A stretch of DNA of 43,641 nucleotides from Acidobacteriota bacterium (GTDB lineage Bacteria > Acidobacteriota > Terriglobia > UBA7540). The stretch covers positions 1 through 43,641 of the forward strand of contig CADDZC010000029.1 of assembly GCA_902812365.1 (NCBI GenBank), written 5' to 3'. A model generated the notes under the pieces. That model saw only the letters and a list, made by a program, of their open reading frames with translations, was not told the DNA's origin and searched no databases. Position 1 is the stretch's first letter. The number at the start of each line of letters is the position of its first letter. The position numbers and the translations under genes were made by a program. Of this stretch, positions 14,799 to 22,605 are shown one piece after another.

Positions 14799-17700
14799 CT
14801 ACGGAGTTTCTCCACCCCCGCCCCCAGCTATAGTGCTGGCCGCCGCTGGCACCGTTGCTCCGTGGCACTTCTTGTACTTCTTTCCGCTTCCGCACGGACA
14901 GGGATCGTTGCGCCCTATCTTCTCCCGTCGAATTACCTGTTGCGGCTTTTCCATCGCGCCGCCGCCCACCATGCGCATCTCCTGCTGCTCGCGCCGTTTG
15001 CGCCGTTGATATTCTCGTATCATCGCCTCTTCTTCTTGCGGGGTTCGCATCAAGAAGAGGTAGCGCAGCGTTTCGTCTTCGATGCGATCCATCAGGGCTT
15101 CAAACATTTCATAGGATTCACGCTTATACTCGACGAGCGGATCTCGCTGACCGTAGCCGCGGAGGCCGATTCCTTCCTTGAGATGGTCCATGGCCAGCAG
15201 ATGGTCCTTCCACTGGGCGTCGACCACCTGGAGCATGATCATACGTTCATGCACCCGCATCCGCTCCGAACCCCATACCTTTTCTCGCTCCTCGTAGTGA
15301 GCATGTACGATACGTTTCAGCTCGCCAGCTAGGGTGTCGAGCGTCCGCGGATCATACTTCAGGCCTTCGTGTTTCTTGAGGTCGATGCCAAATCGCCCCC
15401 AGAACTCCGTGCGCAGGCCCTGCAGGTTCCATTGATCGACGTTCTGGTCCTTCGGGCAAAAACTCTCGACCAGCCAATCCACGACGCGGTCGGCGGCTTC
15501 GAGGACGCGCTCCTTCTGGTCCATGCCCCGCAAAAGCTCGTTGCGCAAGCCATAAATGGTCTCGCGCTGCTTGTTCATGACGTCGTCATACTCAAGCAAA
15601 TGCTTGCGCGATTCGAAGTTCTGCGCCTCAACGGCCTTCTGTGCAGCCTCGATGCGCTTCGAGATCAGTCGGGACTCAATCGGCACCCCCTCTTCCATGC
15701 CGAGCTTGTGCATGATCTTTGAAATACGCTCGCCAGCGAAAATGCGCAGCAAGTCGTCCTGGAGTGAAAGGTAGAACCGCGACGACCCCGGATCGCCCTG
15801 ACGCCCGGCCCGGCCGCGCAACTGGTTGTCGATTCGACGGGATTCGTGCCGCTCGGTACCGAGGATGTGGAGGCCGCCCAGCTCGACCACGCGGTCGTGC
15901 TCGACGTCCGTAACCGCCTTGAAGCGGCTCACAAATTTCTGCCAGTTCTCCCGCCACTTCGAATACGCATCCACGAAGGCATCGTAAACTTCGGGCGGGG
16001 AGCCAGCCGGTGGGCGGTCGGGAGGCTCAGGATCTACACCCTGCTCGCGGTATTTTTCAGGGTTCTTGCGGAACTCCTCGCGCGCCATGAATTCGGGATT
16101 CCCGCCCAAGAGAATGTCGGTACCGCGCCCCGCCATGTTCGTGGAAATCGTAACGGCCCCCACGCGACCCGCCTGGGCGATGATCAGCGCTTCCTTCTCG
16201 TGCTGCTTGGCGTTTAGGATGTTATGCTTTAGCTCGCCTTCTTCCAGCACCTCCACCAGCCTCTCCGGCCGGCAGTGGATCTCAATGAGATAATCGATGA
16301 TGGGCAGGTTCTTATCTGTGGCCTCTTCGACTAATGCCGCGATGAGGAGGGCAATGGCTTCGTCAGAGTCCGGTAGCGCATGTCCGGTGTAATCACGTCG
16401 GGCCTGACGGAGGAGTGCCTGCAAGAAGCCGGCCCGGTTGCCGTTGGATCCGGCGGCGAGCGATTGAAATCGCCCACTTTTCAAAATCTTCTGGGCAGCC
16501 GAGGCCGTCACCCCGGCGCGGATCAACCAGTCACACGCGCGACTATGGCGCGCGGCCAGCTCTTTCGCCCAGCGCTCCAGCCGAGCCCCTTCGAGTCCCG
16601 CGTTCCGCGCCAGCTCCTGCAAGCGAGCGGGCAGGTAACCGGACTTTTTAAGTGCTTGGCTCAGCTTTTCGGATTTTTCAATCGCAATGGTGCCCACAAG
16701 CACAGGTTGGCCGCGCAGGTGATATTCTTTGATCTCTTCGATCGCTGCTTTGAACTTTTCTGGCTCGGTGCGGTAAACCACGTCGGGATATTCGTGGCGT
16801 ATGAGAGGCCGATTGGTGGGGATCACGACCACTTCGAGGTCATAGATCTTCTCGAACTCTGCCGCCTCAGTTTCCGCCGTGCCGGTCATGCCGGCCAGCT
16901 TGTGGTACATGCGGAAATAGTTCTGGAAGGTGATCGTGGCGAGGGTCTGATTTTCCTTCTCGATCTTGACACCTTCCTTCGCTTCAATCGCCTGGTGAAG
17001 GCCATCCGACCAGCGGCGGCCGGGCATCAAGCGGCCGGTAAATTCATCCACAATAATGACTTCGCCGTCTTTCACAACATAGTCACGATCGCGCTTGAAC
17101 AGCGCGTGAGCGCGGATAGCTTGGTAGAGATGGTGGGTATAGTCGATATTGGCGGGATCATAGAGATTATCGAGGCCCAGCAACCTTTCAGCTTTCTCGA
17201 CGCCGGCCTCAGTGATGCTAGCCGTTCGCAACTTCTCGTCCACGTCGTAATCCACGCCTTCTTCCAGATGAGGAATGATCTTGTCGATTTTGTAATACTT
17301 CTCGGTGGATTCCTCGGACGAACCGGAAATGATCAAAGGCGTGCGGGCCTCGTCAATCAAAATCGAGTCGACTTCGTCGACGATGGCATAATGGTGACCC
17401 CGCTGTACCAAATCAGCCAGGTCAAATTTCATATTATCCCGCAAATAGTCAAAGCCGAACTCGTTGTTCGTGCCGTAAGTGACATCGCAGGCGTAAGCCT
17501 GGCGACGCTCGTCATCATCGAGGTCATGGACGATAACGCCCACCGACAGGCCGAGCAGACGATAGATCGGGCTCATCCAGGCGGCGTCACGCTTGGCGAG
17601 ATAGTCGTTCACGGTAACCACGTGGACGCCCTTGCCCTCAAGAGCATTCAGATAAACGGGCAGCGTCGCCACGAGCGTCTTGCCCTCGCCCGTCTTCATT

Positions 17701-18011
17701 TCCGCGATCTTGCCTTCATGCAGCACGATGCCGCCCATCAACTGCACATCAAAATGACGCATGTTGAGTGTGCGGCGGCCGGCTTCGCGACAAAGGGCGA
17801 AAGCTTCCGGCAGCAAATCGTCCAGTGTGGCACCCTCTGCCAGCCGTTGCTTGAGCTTCTCGGTGCGCAGTGGGAACTCGGCATCCGGCAGCGTTTGCAT
17901 CTCGGGTTCAAGCGCGTTGATGGCTTGGATGCGGTCCCGCAAGCGCCTAACCTCGCGCTCGTTCTTGGTGCCGATAATCTTGCCGAGAATCTTTTGGAAG
18001 TAGTCCGCCAT
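14799..18011 (-). CDS. secA: Preprotein translocase ATPase SecA with a large NBD2 insertion
   Basis: 1070 residues against about 840-900 in typical SecA. Walker A MKTGEGKT is at 105-112, the DEAD-like [10 protein letters not shown] at 211-220, followed by the preprotein cross-linking domain, MTGTAETE (375-382), NMAGRGTDI (625-633) and [19 protein letters not shown] (722-740). A C-terminal zinc-binding SEC-C motif (C1038, C1040, C1049, H1050) binds SecB or ribosomes. The protein pushes unfolded preproteins through SecYEG. About 135 extra residues (about 459-594) are inserted between [12 protein letters not shown] and [14 protein letters not shown] in the second nucleotide-binding domain. A smaller charged insertion lies at about 640-700. 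No Shine-Dalgarno sequence precedes the ATG; a hairpin does (18020-18038). Confidence 0.97.
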   Translation of the reverse strand: MADYFQKILGKIIGTKNEREVRRLRDRIQAINALEPEMQTLPDAEFPLRTEKLKQRLAEGATLDDLLPEAFALCREAGRRTLNMRHFDVQLMGGIVLHEGKIAEMKTGEGKTLVATLPVYLNALEGKGVHVVTVNDYLAKRDAAWMSPIYRLLGLSVGVIVHDLDDDERRQAYACDVTYGTNNEFGFDYLRDNMKFDLADLVQRGHHYAIVDEVDSILIDEARTPLIISGSSEESTEKYYKIDKIIPHLEEGVDYDVDEKLRTASITEAGVEKAERLLGLDNLYDPANIDYTHHLYQAIRAHALFKRDRDYVVKDGEVIIVDEFTGRLMPGRRWSDGLHQAIEAKEGVKIEKENQTLATITFQNYFRMYHKLAGMTGTAETEAAEFEKIYDLEVVVIPTNRPLIRHEYPDVVYRTEPEKFKAAIEEIKEYHLRGQPVLVGTIAIEKSEKLSQALKKSGYLPARLQELARNAGLEGARLERWAKELAARHSRACDWLIRAGVTASAAQKILKSGRFQSLAAGSNGNRAGFLQALLRQARRDYTGHALPDSDEAIALLIAALVEEATDKNLPIIDYLIEIHCRPERLVEVLEEGELKHNILNAKQHEKEALIIAQAGRVGAVTISTNMAGRGTDILLGGNPEFMAREEFRKNPEKYREQGVDPEPPDRPPAGSPPEVYDAFVDAYSKWRENWQKFVSRFKAVTDVEHDRVVELGGLHILGTERHESRRIDNQLRGRAGRQGDPGSSRFYLSLQDDLLRIFAGERISKIMHKLGMEEGVPIESRLISKRIEAAQKAVEAQNFESRKHLLEYDDVMNKQRETIYGLRNELLRGMDQKERVLEAADRVVDWLVESFCPKDQNVDQWNLQGLRTEFWGRFGIDLKKHEGLKYDPRTLDTLAGELKRIVHAHYEEREKVWGSERMRVHERMIMLQVVDAQWKDHLLAMDHLKEGIGLRGYGQRDPLVEYKRESYEMFEALMDRIEDETLRYLFLMRTPQEEEAMIREYQRRKRREQQEMRMVGGGAMEKPQQVIRREKIGRNDPCPCGSGKKYKKCHGATVPAAASTIAGGGGGETP

Positions 18012-18019
18012 GCGGGTTG

Positions 18020-18038
18020 AGCGCCAGCTTCAGGCGCT
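18020..18038 (-). promoter_or_regulatory. Leader hairpin immediately before the secA start codon
   Basis: AGCGCC (18038-18033 on the minus strand) and GGCGCT (18025-18020) form a 6-bp stem with a 7-nt loop, ending 9 nt before the ATG. With the promoter at 18047-18075 the predicted start of transcription lies almost at the base of this stem. The leader would then be about 28 nt, consisting mostly of the hairpin and without a Shine-Dalgarno sequence. Confidence 0.45.
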
Positions 18039-18046
18039 ATGCATTT

Positions 18047-18075
18047 ATTCTACCTATCTGCCTAAGGATTAGCAA
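18047..18075 (-). promoter_or_regulatory. Predicted secA promoter
   Basis: On the minus strand TTGCTA (18075-18070, 4/6) and TAGAAT (18052-18047, 5/6) are separated by 17 bp, 36 bp upstream of the secA ATG. Confidence 0.55.
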
Positions 18076-18205
18076 CGCGACCGCACGGGCTGTTTGATCA
18101 CAGCCCTGTTTTTCCCGATGGCAGCGAGCGTTTGCGCAATCGATCGGGCCCTTGCTAGACTGGCAATATAGAGGGGCGGCGGGGAATGGGCCGCCGTGGA
18201 TCCGG

Positions 18206-19117
18206 GTGGAAGTAGTGACATCGGAAGCTGCATCCAAGTCCCCGGCAGGCGCTGGCTCGAAAGGCAAGCTTTACTTGGTCGGGACGCCCATCGGCAATCT
18301 GGACGACATTACCCTTCGAGCGATTCGAACTCTGAAGGAGGTAGACCTGATCGCCTGCGAGGACACGCGCCGCACCCAACAGCTACTCAGCCATTACGGC
18401 ATCAGGACCCCTACGACGAGCTACTATGATCATAACGAGCTAGTCCGCGCGCCGGAATTGATCATCGAAATCGAGCGTGGGCGCGATGTTGCACTGGTCT
18501 CTGACGCCGGCATGCCCGTGATCTCCGATCCCGGTTATCGGCTCGTCCGGTTGGCCATCCATCACAACATCCAGGTGGTACCCATTCCAGGCGCGTCTGC
18601 GCTTGTGGCGGCTTTGGTCGCCGCGGGGCTGCCGCTGGAGAGCTTTCATTTTCTGGGATTCCTGCCCCGCAAAAGGATCGCTCGCCGCCGTGTTCTTGAG
18701 CGGCTGCGCGATGAAAGTCGCACCTTGGTATTTTATGAAGCTCCCCACCGGCTTATCCAAACGCTAAGCGATGTCCTTAAGCTCCTCGGCGACCGCGAGG
18801 TGGCCGTCGCACGCGAGGTCACGAAGATCCACGAGCAGTTTGTGCGGAGCTCGCTTTCGGAGGTCATCCAACGCCTCCAGCAGCGGCCGGTTCGGGGAGA
18901 AATCACCGTGATCGTCGGTCCTCTGGAACCGGCCCGCCAGAGCGGCGGCGCTGCGGGACCCGGCGAAAATCAGTCGATCAGCACGGAAGTGGCCCGCATC
19001 ATGAAAGAGCGCGACCTCGACGAGCGCAGTGCCCTCAAGGTAGTGGCGAGAGAACGCCGCATTTCGCGCAGTGAGGCATATCGACAATGGCAGAATGAGC
19101 GGGGCGCAATTCGCTGA
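18206..19117 (+). CDS. rsmI: 16S rRNA (cytidine1402-2'-O)-methyltransferase RsmI
   Basis: The frame is open from a TTG at 18152, but the first 18 codons look untranslated. GTG at 18206 or 18215 is more plausible, giving about 303 residues, near the family length. The tetrapyrrole-methylase fold is clear: KLYLVGTPIGNLDDITLRA, the VDLIACEDTRRTQQLL motif, LVSDAGMPVISDPGYRLV, the VPIPGASALVAAL loop, FLPRK and FYEAPHRL. RsmI uses S-adenosylmethionine to methylate the ribose of C1402 in the ribosomal P site, partnering RsmH at the same nucleotide. The gene diverges from secA across about 190 bp. Confidence 0.93.
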   Translation: MEVVTSEAASKSPAGAGSKGKLYLVGTPIGNLDDITLRAIRTLKEVDLIACEDTRRTQQLLSHYGIRTPTTSYYDHNELVRAPELIIEIERGRDVALVSDAGMPVISDPGYRLVRLAIHHNIQVVPIPGASALVAALVAAGLPLESFHFLGFLPRKRIARRRVLERLRDESRTLVFYEAPHRLIQTLSDVLKLLGDREVAVAREVTKIHEQFVRSSLSEVIQRLQQRPVRGEITVIVGPLEPARQSGGAAGPGENQSISTEVARIMKERDLDERSALKVVARERRISRSEAYRQWQNERGAIR

Positions 19118-19128
19118 CCTCGGTCAGC

Positions 19129-19446
19129 TTATAACGTTTCCGAGGAATAGAGCGGCAGCGTCGCTCCGATGAAACGAAGTGACACCCGGTTGAATTCACC
19201 CTGTTTTCGTACGTCGATGACGGTTGCATTCGCCGAAAAGTTACCGCCAGCCGTCCGGCGATTGGGAATGGCCACCGTAAGTGAGGCGTCCAGCACAATC
19301 TCTCGCTGAGTGAGTACCGACAGGCCACGCCGGCTCACATCATTGACTCGGGCCAGTTCGGCGAAGGTTTGACCTTGGGCGTCCACGCCCTGGATCATCA
19401 CCAGCATGGAGACCGGGATTCTCTTTTGGGCTCTTCGCTCCTGCAT
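19129..19446 (-). CDS. PilZ-domain protein (putative c-di-GMP receptor)
   Basis: 105 residues, essentially a single PilZ beta-barrel. Both c-di-GMP-binding signatures are intact: R5-x3-R9 in RRAQKR near the N-terminus, and the D/N-x-S-x2-G motif in DVSRRGLSV around residues 36-44. PilZ proteins of this size usually act as stand-alone cyclic-di-GMP adaptors for motility, adhesion or polysaccharide systems. It lies 79 bp downstream of dusB on the same strand and could be the last gene of the mfd-surA-blaI-fabZ-dusB row. An AAGG ribosome-binding site precedes the ATG. No motility gene is nearby, so the target is unknown. Confidence 0.8.
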   Translation of the reverse strand: MQERRAQKRIPVSMLVMIQGVDAQGQTFAELARVNDVSRRGLSVLTQREIVLDASLTVAIPNRRTAGGNFSANATVIDVRKQGEFNRVSLRFIGATLPLYSSETL

Positions 19447-19525
19447 TTCTACCTTGATCTACGATCGTCAGGGCACGAAATCACCTGGCTGGGAACTTCC
19501 CGCTGGAGCCGCTTCGTCTGATGCC

Positions 19526-20548
19526 TCACCGCCCGGCGTGGGCGTTTGCGCGACCGCATGACGACGCCGACCAGGCCAGCCGGGCGCCAAAAAACTCGTC
19601 GACGCGATCGATCACCTGCTGGCAATCCACGGCGCTCTGCACGCTCCGGCGTAACTCGGCGCCATTGCGCACGCCATGAGTAAACCAACTGGCGAATTGC
19701 TTCATCTTGCCGAGCGCCCCGGGGGTCTCTTCGGCCACCAGCAAGGTGTAATAGTCGCGGATGAGTCGGTAGCGGTCGGCCTCTGTTGGCTCACCATACG
19801 TGCCCCCCCGAAAATATTGTTCCATCTGGCGAAAGATCCAGGGGTTCGACGGCGCCGCGCGGCCGATCATCACCGCGTCGCACCGCGTCTGCTCCCACAG
19901 CGCGGCGGCGTCCCGCGGCGTCATCACGTCTCCGTTGCCGATTACCGGGATTCGCACCGACTGTTTGACTTCAGCAATCACGTCCCAGCGCGCTCGGCCA
20001 CTGTAGCCCTGCAGCCGGGTTCGCCCATGGACGGCTATCGCTTCCACGCCGCAATCCTCGGCCATCCGCGCCAGCGGTACCGCCACAATCTCCTGGTCGC
20101 TCCAGCCAATGCGAATTTTGATCGTAAACGGAATGGTCACGGCGGCCCGAATCTTCTCGAAAATCACCTTCAGGAGCGGCAGATCGCGCAGCAAGCCTGA
20201 GCCTCCACATTTCACCACTTTTTTTGCCGGGCACCCCAGGTTCAAATCGATCAGATCGAACCCCAGGTCTTCGATCAGGCGCGCCGCTTCGGCCAAGTGA
20301 TCGGGGTCGGCCCCGAAAACTTGAGCTGTAATAGGGCGCTCCTCTTCGGTGTAGTACAGATACCGCTCCGAGCGGGGGTTGTGTCGCAGCATCCCTTCGC
20401 TCGAGACGAACTCGGTCATGATTAAACCGCATCCGCCCAACCGCTTGATGAAGCGACGAAAGACTGTATCGGTAATGCCGGCCATCGGCGCCAGGATGTG
20501 CGCCGGACGAATAACCACATGGCGAATGCGCAGTTCGTTAAACGGCAT
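19526..20548 (-). CDS. dusB: tRNA-dihydrouridine synthase (DusB type)
   Basis: 340 residues from the ATG at 20548, preceded by GGGAG; the frame could also open one codon earlier at a TTG. The FMN-binding TIM barrel begins with ILAPMAGITDTVFRRF. The catalytic loop LNLGCPAKKV supplies the active-site cysteine, followed by GGSGLLRD. Other motifs are KIRIGW, VHGRTRLQGYSG, IPVIGNGDV and MIGRAAPSNPWIF. Dus enzymes reduce specific uridines in tRNA D-loops using NADPH. The length and motif set fit the DusB/NifR3 branch. It sits 77 bp after the fabZ-like gene in the same orientation. The final 20 residues are Ser/Ala/Arg-rich and not conserved. Confidence 0.94.
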   Translation of the reverse strand: MPFNELRIRHVVIRPAHILAPMAGITDTVFRRFIKRLGGCGLIMTEFVSSEGMLRHNPRSERYLYYTEEERPITAQVFGADPDHLAEAARLIEDLGFDLIDLNLGCPAKKVVKCGGSGLLRDLPLLKVIFEKIRAAVTIPFTIKIRIGWSDQEIVAVPLARMAEDCGVEAIAVHGRTRLQGYSGRARWDVIAEVKQSVRIPVIGNGDVMTPRDAAALWEQTRCDAVMIGRAAPSNPWIFRQMEQYFRGGTYGEPTEADRYRLIRDYYTLLVAEETPGALGKMKQFASWFTHGVRNGAELRRSVQSAVDCQQVIDRVDEFFGARLAWSASSCGRANAHAGR

Positions 20549-20625
20549 CAATCACTCCCACCCCCGGATGTGGTGCCACGCCAAGGGCGAAACCACCCCT
20601 CGGATCCGGCCAGCCAGCCCGCAAC

Positions 20626-21078
20626 CTACAAAAGCCCCCTCAAATTCCTCGCGTCGGCGATTACAAAACGCATGTGGCCGTCGGCGACCAGTTCATCGTC
20701 CCGATAAACCGCGCCTCGCAGCTCGCCGAACTGCTCCTTGAATTTTACGACTTGCGCCTCTATCCGCAGCTCCTCCCCCGGTCTGACCCGGTTTAACATC
20801 CGCGCCGAGGGAATTTGGAGGATCATCGCCACCTTACCCTGCATGTCCGGGCGCTCGAGCACCAGGATGGCGCCGAGCTGTGTGACGGCTTCCACTAAAA
20901 TGCTCGCCGGGACCAGTCCCGCCGGCGCCCCCTGACAAATCTCGTCGCCGGCGCTGAAATTCTTGACGGCGGCAATCCGCTCGCCGGGCACGAACTCCGT
21001 GACCCGGTCAACCAGCAGGAACGGATAGCGGTGGGGTAGAAGGCGCTGGAGGTCGAATTGAAACCGGCCGTCCTTCAT
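20626..21078 (-). CDS. FabZ-like hotdog protein lacking the catalytic histidine
   Basis: 150 residues with the FabZ layout: LLPHRYPFLLVDRV (13-26), the central helix with VPASILVEAVTQLGA (56-70), the GKVAMILQIPSARMLNRVRPGEEL strand region and a C-terminal AxGHMRFVI. In catalytic FabZ the segment before the helix reads GHFPGxPxxPG, and its His works with a Glu to dehydrate 3-hydroxyacyl-ACP. Here that segment is QGAPAGLVPAS: Ala51 replaces the His, while Glu63 is kept. The protein may be a non-catalytic or altered hotdog enzyme, perhaps acyl-ACP or acyl-CoA binding. Its start overlaps the blaI-like stop by 4 nt (ATGA), so translation is probably coupled. Confidence 0.82.
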   Translation of the reverse strand: MKDGRFQFDLQRLLPHRYPFLLVDRVTEFVPGERIAAVKNFSAGDEICQGAPAGLVPASILVEAVTQLGAILVLERPDMQGKVAMILQIPSARMLNRVRPGEELRIEAQVVKFKEQFGELRGAVYRDDELVADGHMRFVIADARNLRGLL

Positions 21079-21551
21079 AAAAGCGTCGTCTCCAGGTCTT
21101 CATCCTGAAGCTCCGCCCCTTTCACGCGCGAGCCCCCTGCCCGGCCTGGGAAGGAGCCCGCCGCCGGCTCCAGTTTCAGGTAGTCGCGTAGTCGATCACG
21201 CGAGCCCGAAAAGAAGTTGCGCGTCAGCTGGTCAACAGCCCGATCCCGCACCCGCTCCTGAGGAATGGCCGGGCGATAAACGTGAGCGCGACCGCGCTTC
21301 CGGCGCTCGACGATACCCTTGCGCGCCAGCCGGCCCATCACTGTCATCACGGTGGTATAGGCCAGCGGGCGATCGGTCGAAATCGTGGCCTGCACCTCGC
21401 GGACAGTCCCCTGCCCGAGACGCCAGAGAGCAGACATGCAGTCCAGTTCGAGGGGCGGCAGGTCCAGTTGATGGTTGCGCGTCTTCCTCGCCATGAAAGT
21501 CCCGTGAGTCGCTGGGGTTTGCCCTGGGGAAGCGGCGACATCGGGCTTCAT
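21075..21551 (-). CDS. BlaI/MecI-family winged-helix repressor
   Basis: 158 residues. The core from about residue 30 matches the BlaI/MecI/CopY family: LPPLELDCMSALWRLGQGTVREVQATI, then the recognition region LAYTTVMTVMGRLARKGIVERRKRGRAHVYRP and a C-terminal dimerisation helix with LTRNFFSG. These repressors bind dyads and are usually inactivated by proteolysis through a BlaR1/MecR1 M56-type sensor, sometimes by metal. No M56 gene is visible in the window. Both ends overlap neighbours by 4 nt (ATGA), with surA upstream and fabZ-like downstream, which supports the ATG at 21551. A second candidate ATG is at 21494. The C-terminal 35 residues are not part of the fold. Confidence 0.88.
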   Translation of the reverse strand: MKPDVAASPGQTPATHGTFMARKTRNHQLDLPPLELDCMSALWRLGQGTVREVQATISTDRPLAYTTVMTVMGRLARKGIVERRKRGRAHVYRPAIPQERVRDRAVDQLTRNFFSGSRDRLRDYLKLEPAAGSFPGRAGGSRVKGAELQDEDLETTLL

Positions 21552-22579
21552 TCGGCGGTGGTGTCCGTGACCGTCTGATCCGCCGGGTTGGGAGCCGCCG
21601 CTCCGCTGTCCATGTACCCCGGAGCGATGTAAATATAGCTCTGTTTGCGCAACTCGGTCAGGTAGGAGCGTAGCGCCTTCTGCATCTTTTGATTGTAGAG
21701 CACCTCGTCAACCTGCTGTTCGACTTCCTCAAACTTGGGGGTACCGGGACTCCGGCGGCCCAGCACCTTCAAGATCATGTAACCATATCGGGTCGGGATC
21801 ACGTCGGTGTTTTCGCCCACATCGAGCTTAGCGAGTGCGTTGGCAATGCCCGGGGCCATCGTTCCGGTTTCCATAAATCCAATGTCCCCGCCGGGACCCG
21901 TGTTTTCAGCGTCCGAATACTTCTTTACCACGTCCTCCCACCGCTGTCCGGCCTTGATCTCACTTAAGGCCTGGTTGGCGCGCGCTTCGGCTTCGGCGGG
22001 TTTGTACTTCTCGGTCGACACCAGCAGTTCGGCCAGGTGGACTCCGGCCGGATGCACGAACTCCTGCTGATGATTCTTGAAATACTCGCGAGCCTCCTGC
22101 TGGGTAATCTGAAGGCGCGACCCGACCTCACGCTCGATGGCCTTCTGCATCAAAATGCGCCGCCGGATCTTCTCCTGAAAATCTTCCCAGATCATCCCCT
22201 GATTCTCGACCTCTTTTTCGAGGTCTTGAATCGTGGCCAGATGCATATTCTGGCGAATTTGGTCGAGCTGTTTCACGACGTCGGTGTCAGCATTAAGGTC
22301 ATCGTCTTTGGCCTTCTGCACAAGCAGGTCCTCATCAATCATATCGCGCAGCAGATTCTGACTCTGCAGCCGATACTGCTTCTCCAGTTCGTCTCCCGCA
22401 TACTGCTGGGCCAACTCGCCGCGGAGCTTCTGTTTTTGCTCTTCAAACTGCCGCTGGGTAATGATGTTGTTATTCACCCGGGCGATGATCCGCTCGATAA
22501 TCTTGGTCGTCGGAACGGCCGCGGAACCTGTAGCCACCAACAGGATGGAGGCCCAACCCCAAAGTTGTTTTTTCACCAT
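21548..22579 (-). CDS. surA: SurA/PrsA-like periplasmic peptidyl-prolyl isomerase
   Basis: 343 residues with a signal peptide (about 1-21, ending GSAAVP). The SurA N-terminal chaperone region includes IIARVNNNIITQRQFEEQKQKL and DEDLLVQKAKDD. A single parvulin domain runs from about residue 178 to 275 with HLAELLVSTEKYKPAEAEARANQ, WEDVVKKYSDAEN, GGDIGFMETGTMAP and PTRYGYMILKVLG. SurA-type proteins help outer-membrane proteins fold. E. coli SurA has two parvulin domains, so this one-domain form is closer to the general SurA_N/rotamase group. It follows mfd by 26 bp and overlaps the blaI-like gene by 4 nt. Confidence 0.88.
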   Translation of the reverse strand: MVKKQLWGWASILLVATGSAAVPTTKIIERIIARVNNNIITQRQFEEQKQKLRGELAQQYAGDELEKQYRLQSQNLLRDMIDEDLLVQKAKDDDLNADTDVVKQLDQIRQNMHLATIQDLEKEVENQGMIWEDFQEKIRRRILMQKAIEREVGSRLQITQQEAREYFKNHQQEFVHPAGVHLAELLVSTEKYKPAEAEARANQALSEIKAGQRWEDVVKKYSDAENTGPGGDIGFMETGTMAPGIANALAKLDVGENTDVIPTRYGYMILKVLGRRSPGTPKFEEVEQQVDEVLYNQKMQKALRSYLTELRKQSYIYIAPGYMDSGAAAPNPADQTVTDTTAE

Positions 22580-22605
22580 GCCCGGTCACCTCCCGGCCCC
22601 TCAGT

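Noticed and set aside
16380-18020. 546-codon plus-strand open frame antisense to secA
   Set aside because: It is the mirror of a strongly conserved gene; the composition (many His, Gln, Arg, Val) is typical of antisense frames in GC-rich DNA and no motif is recognisable.
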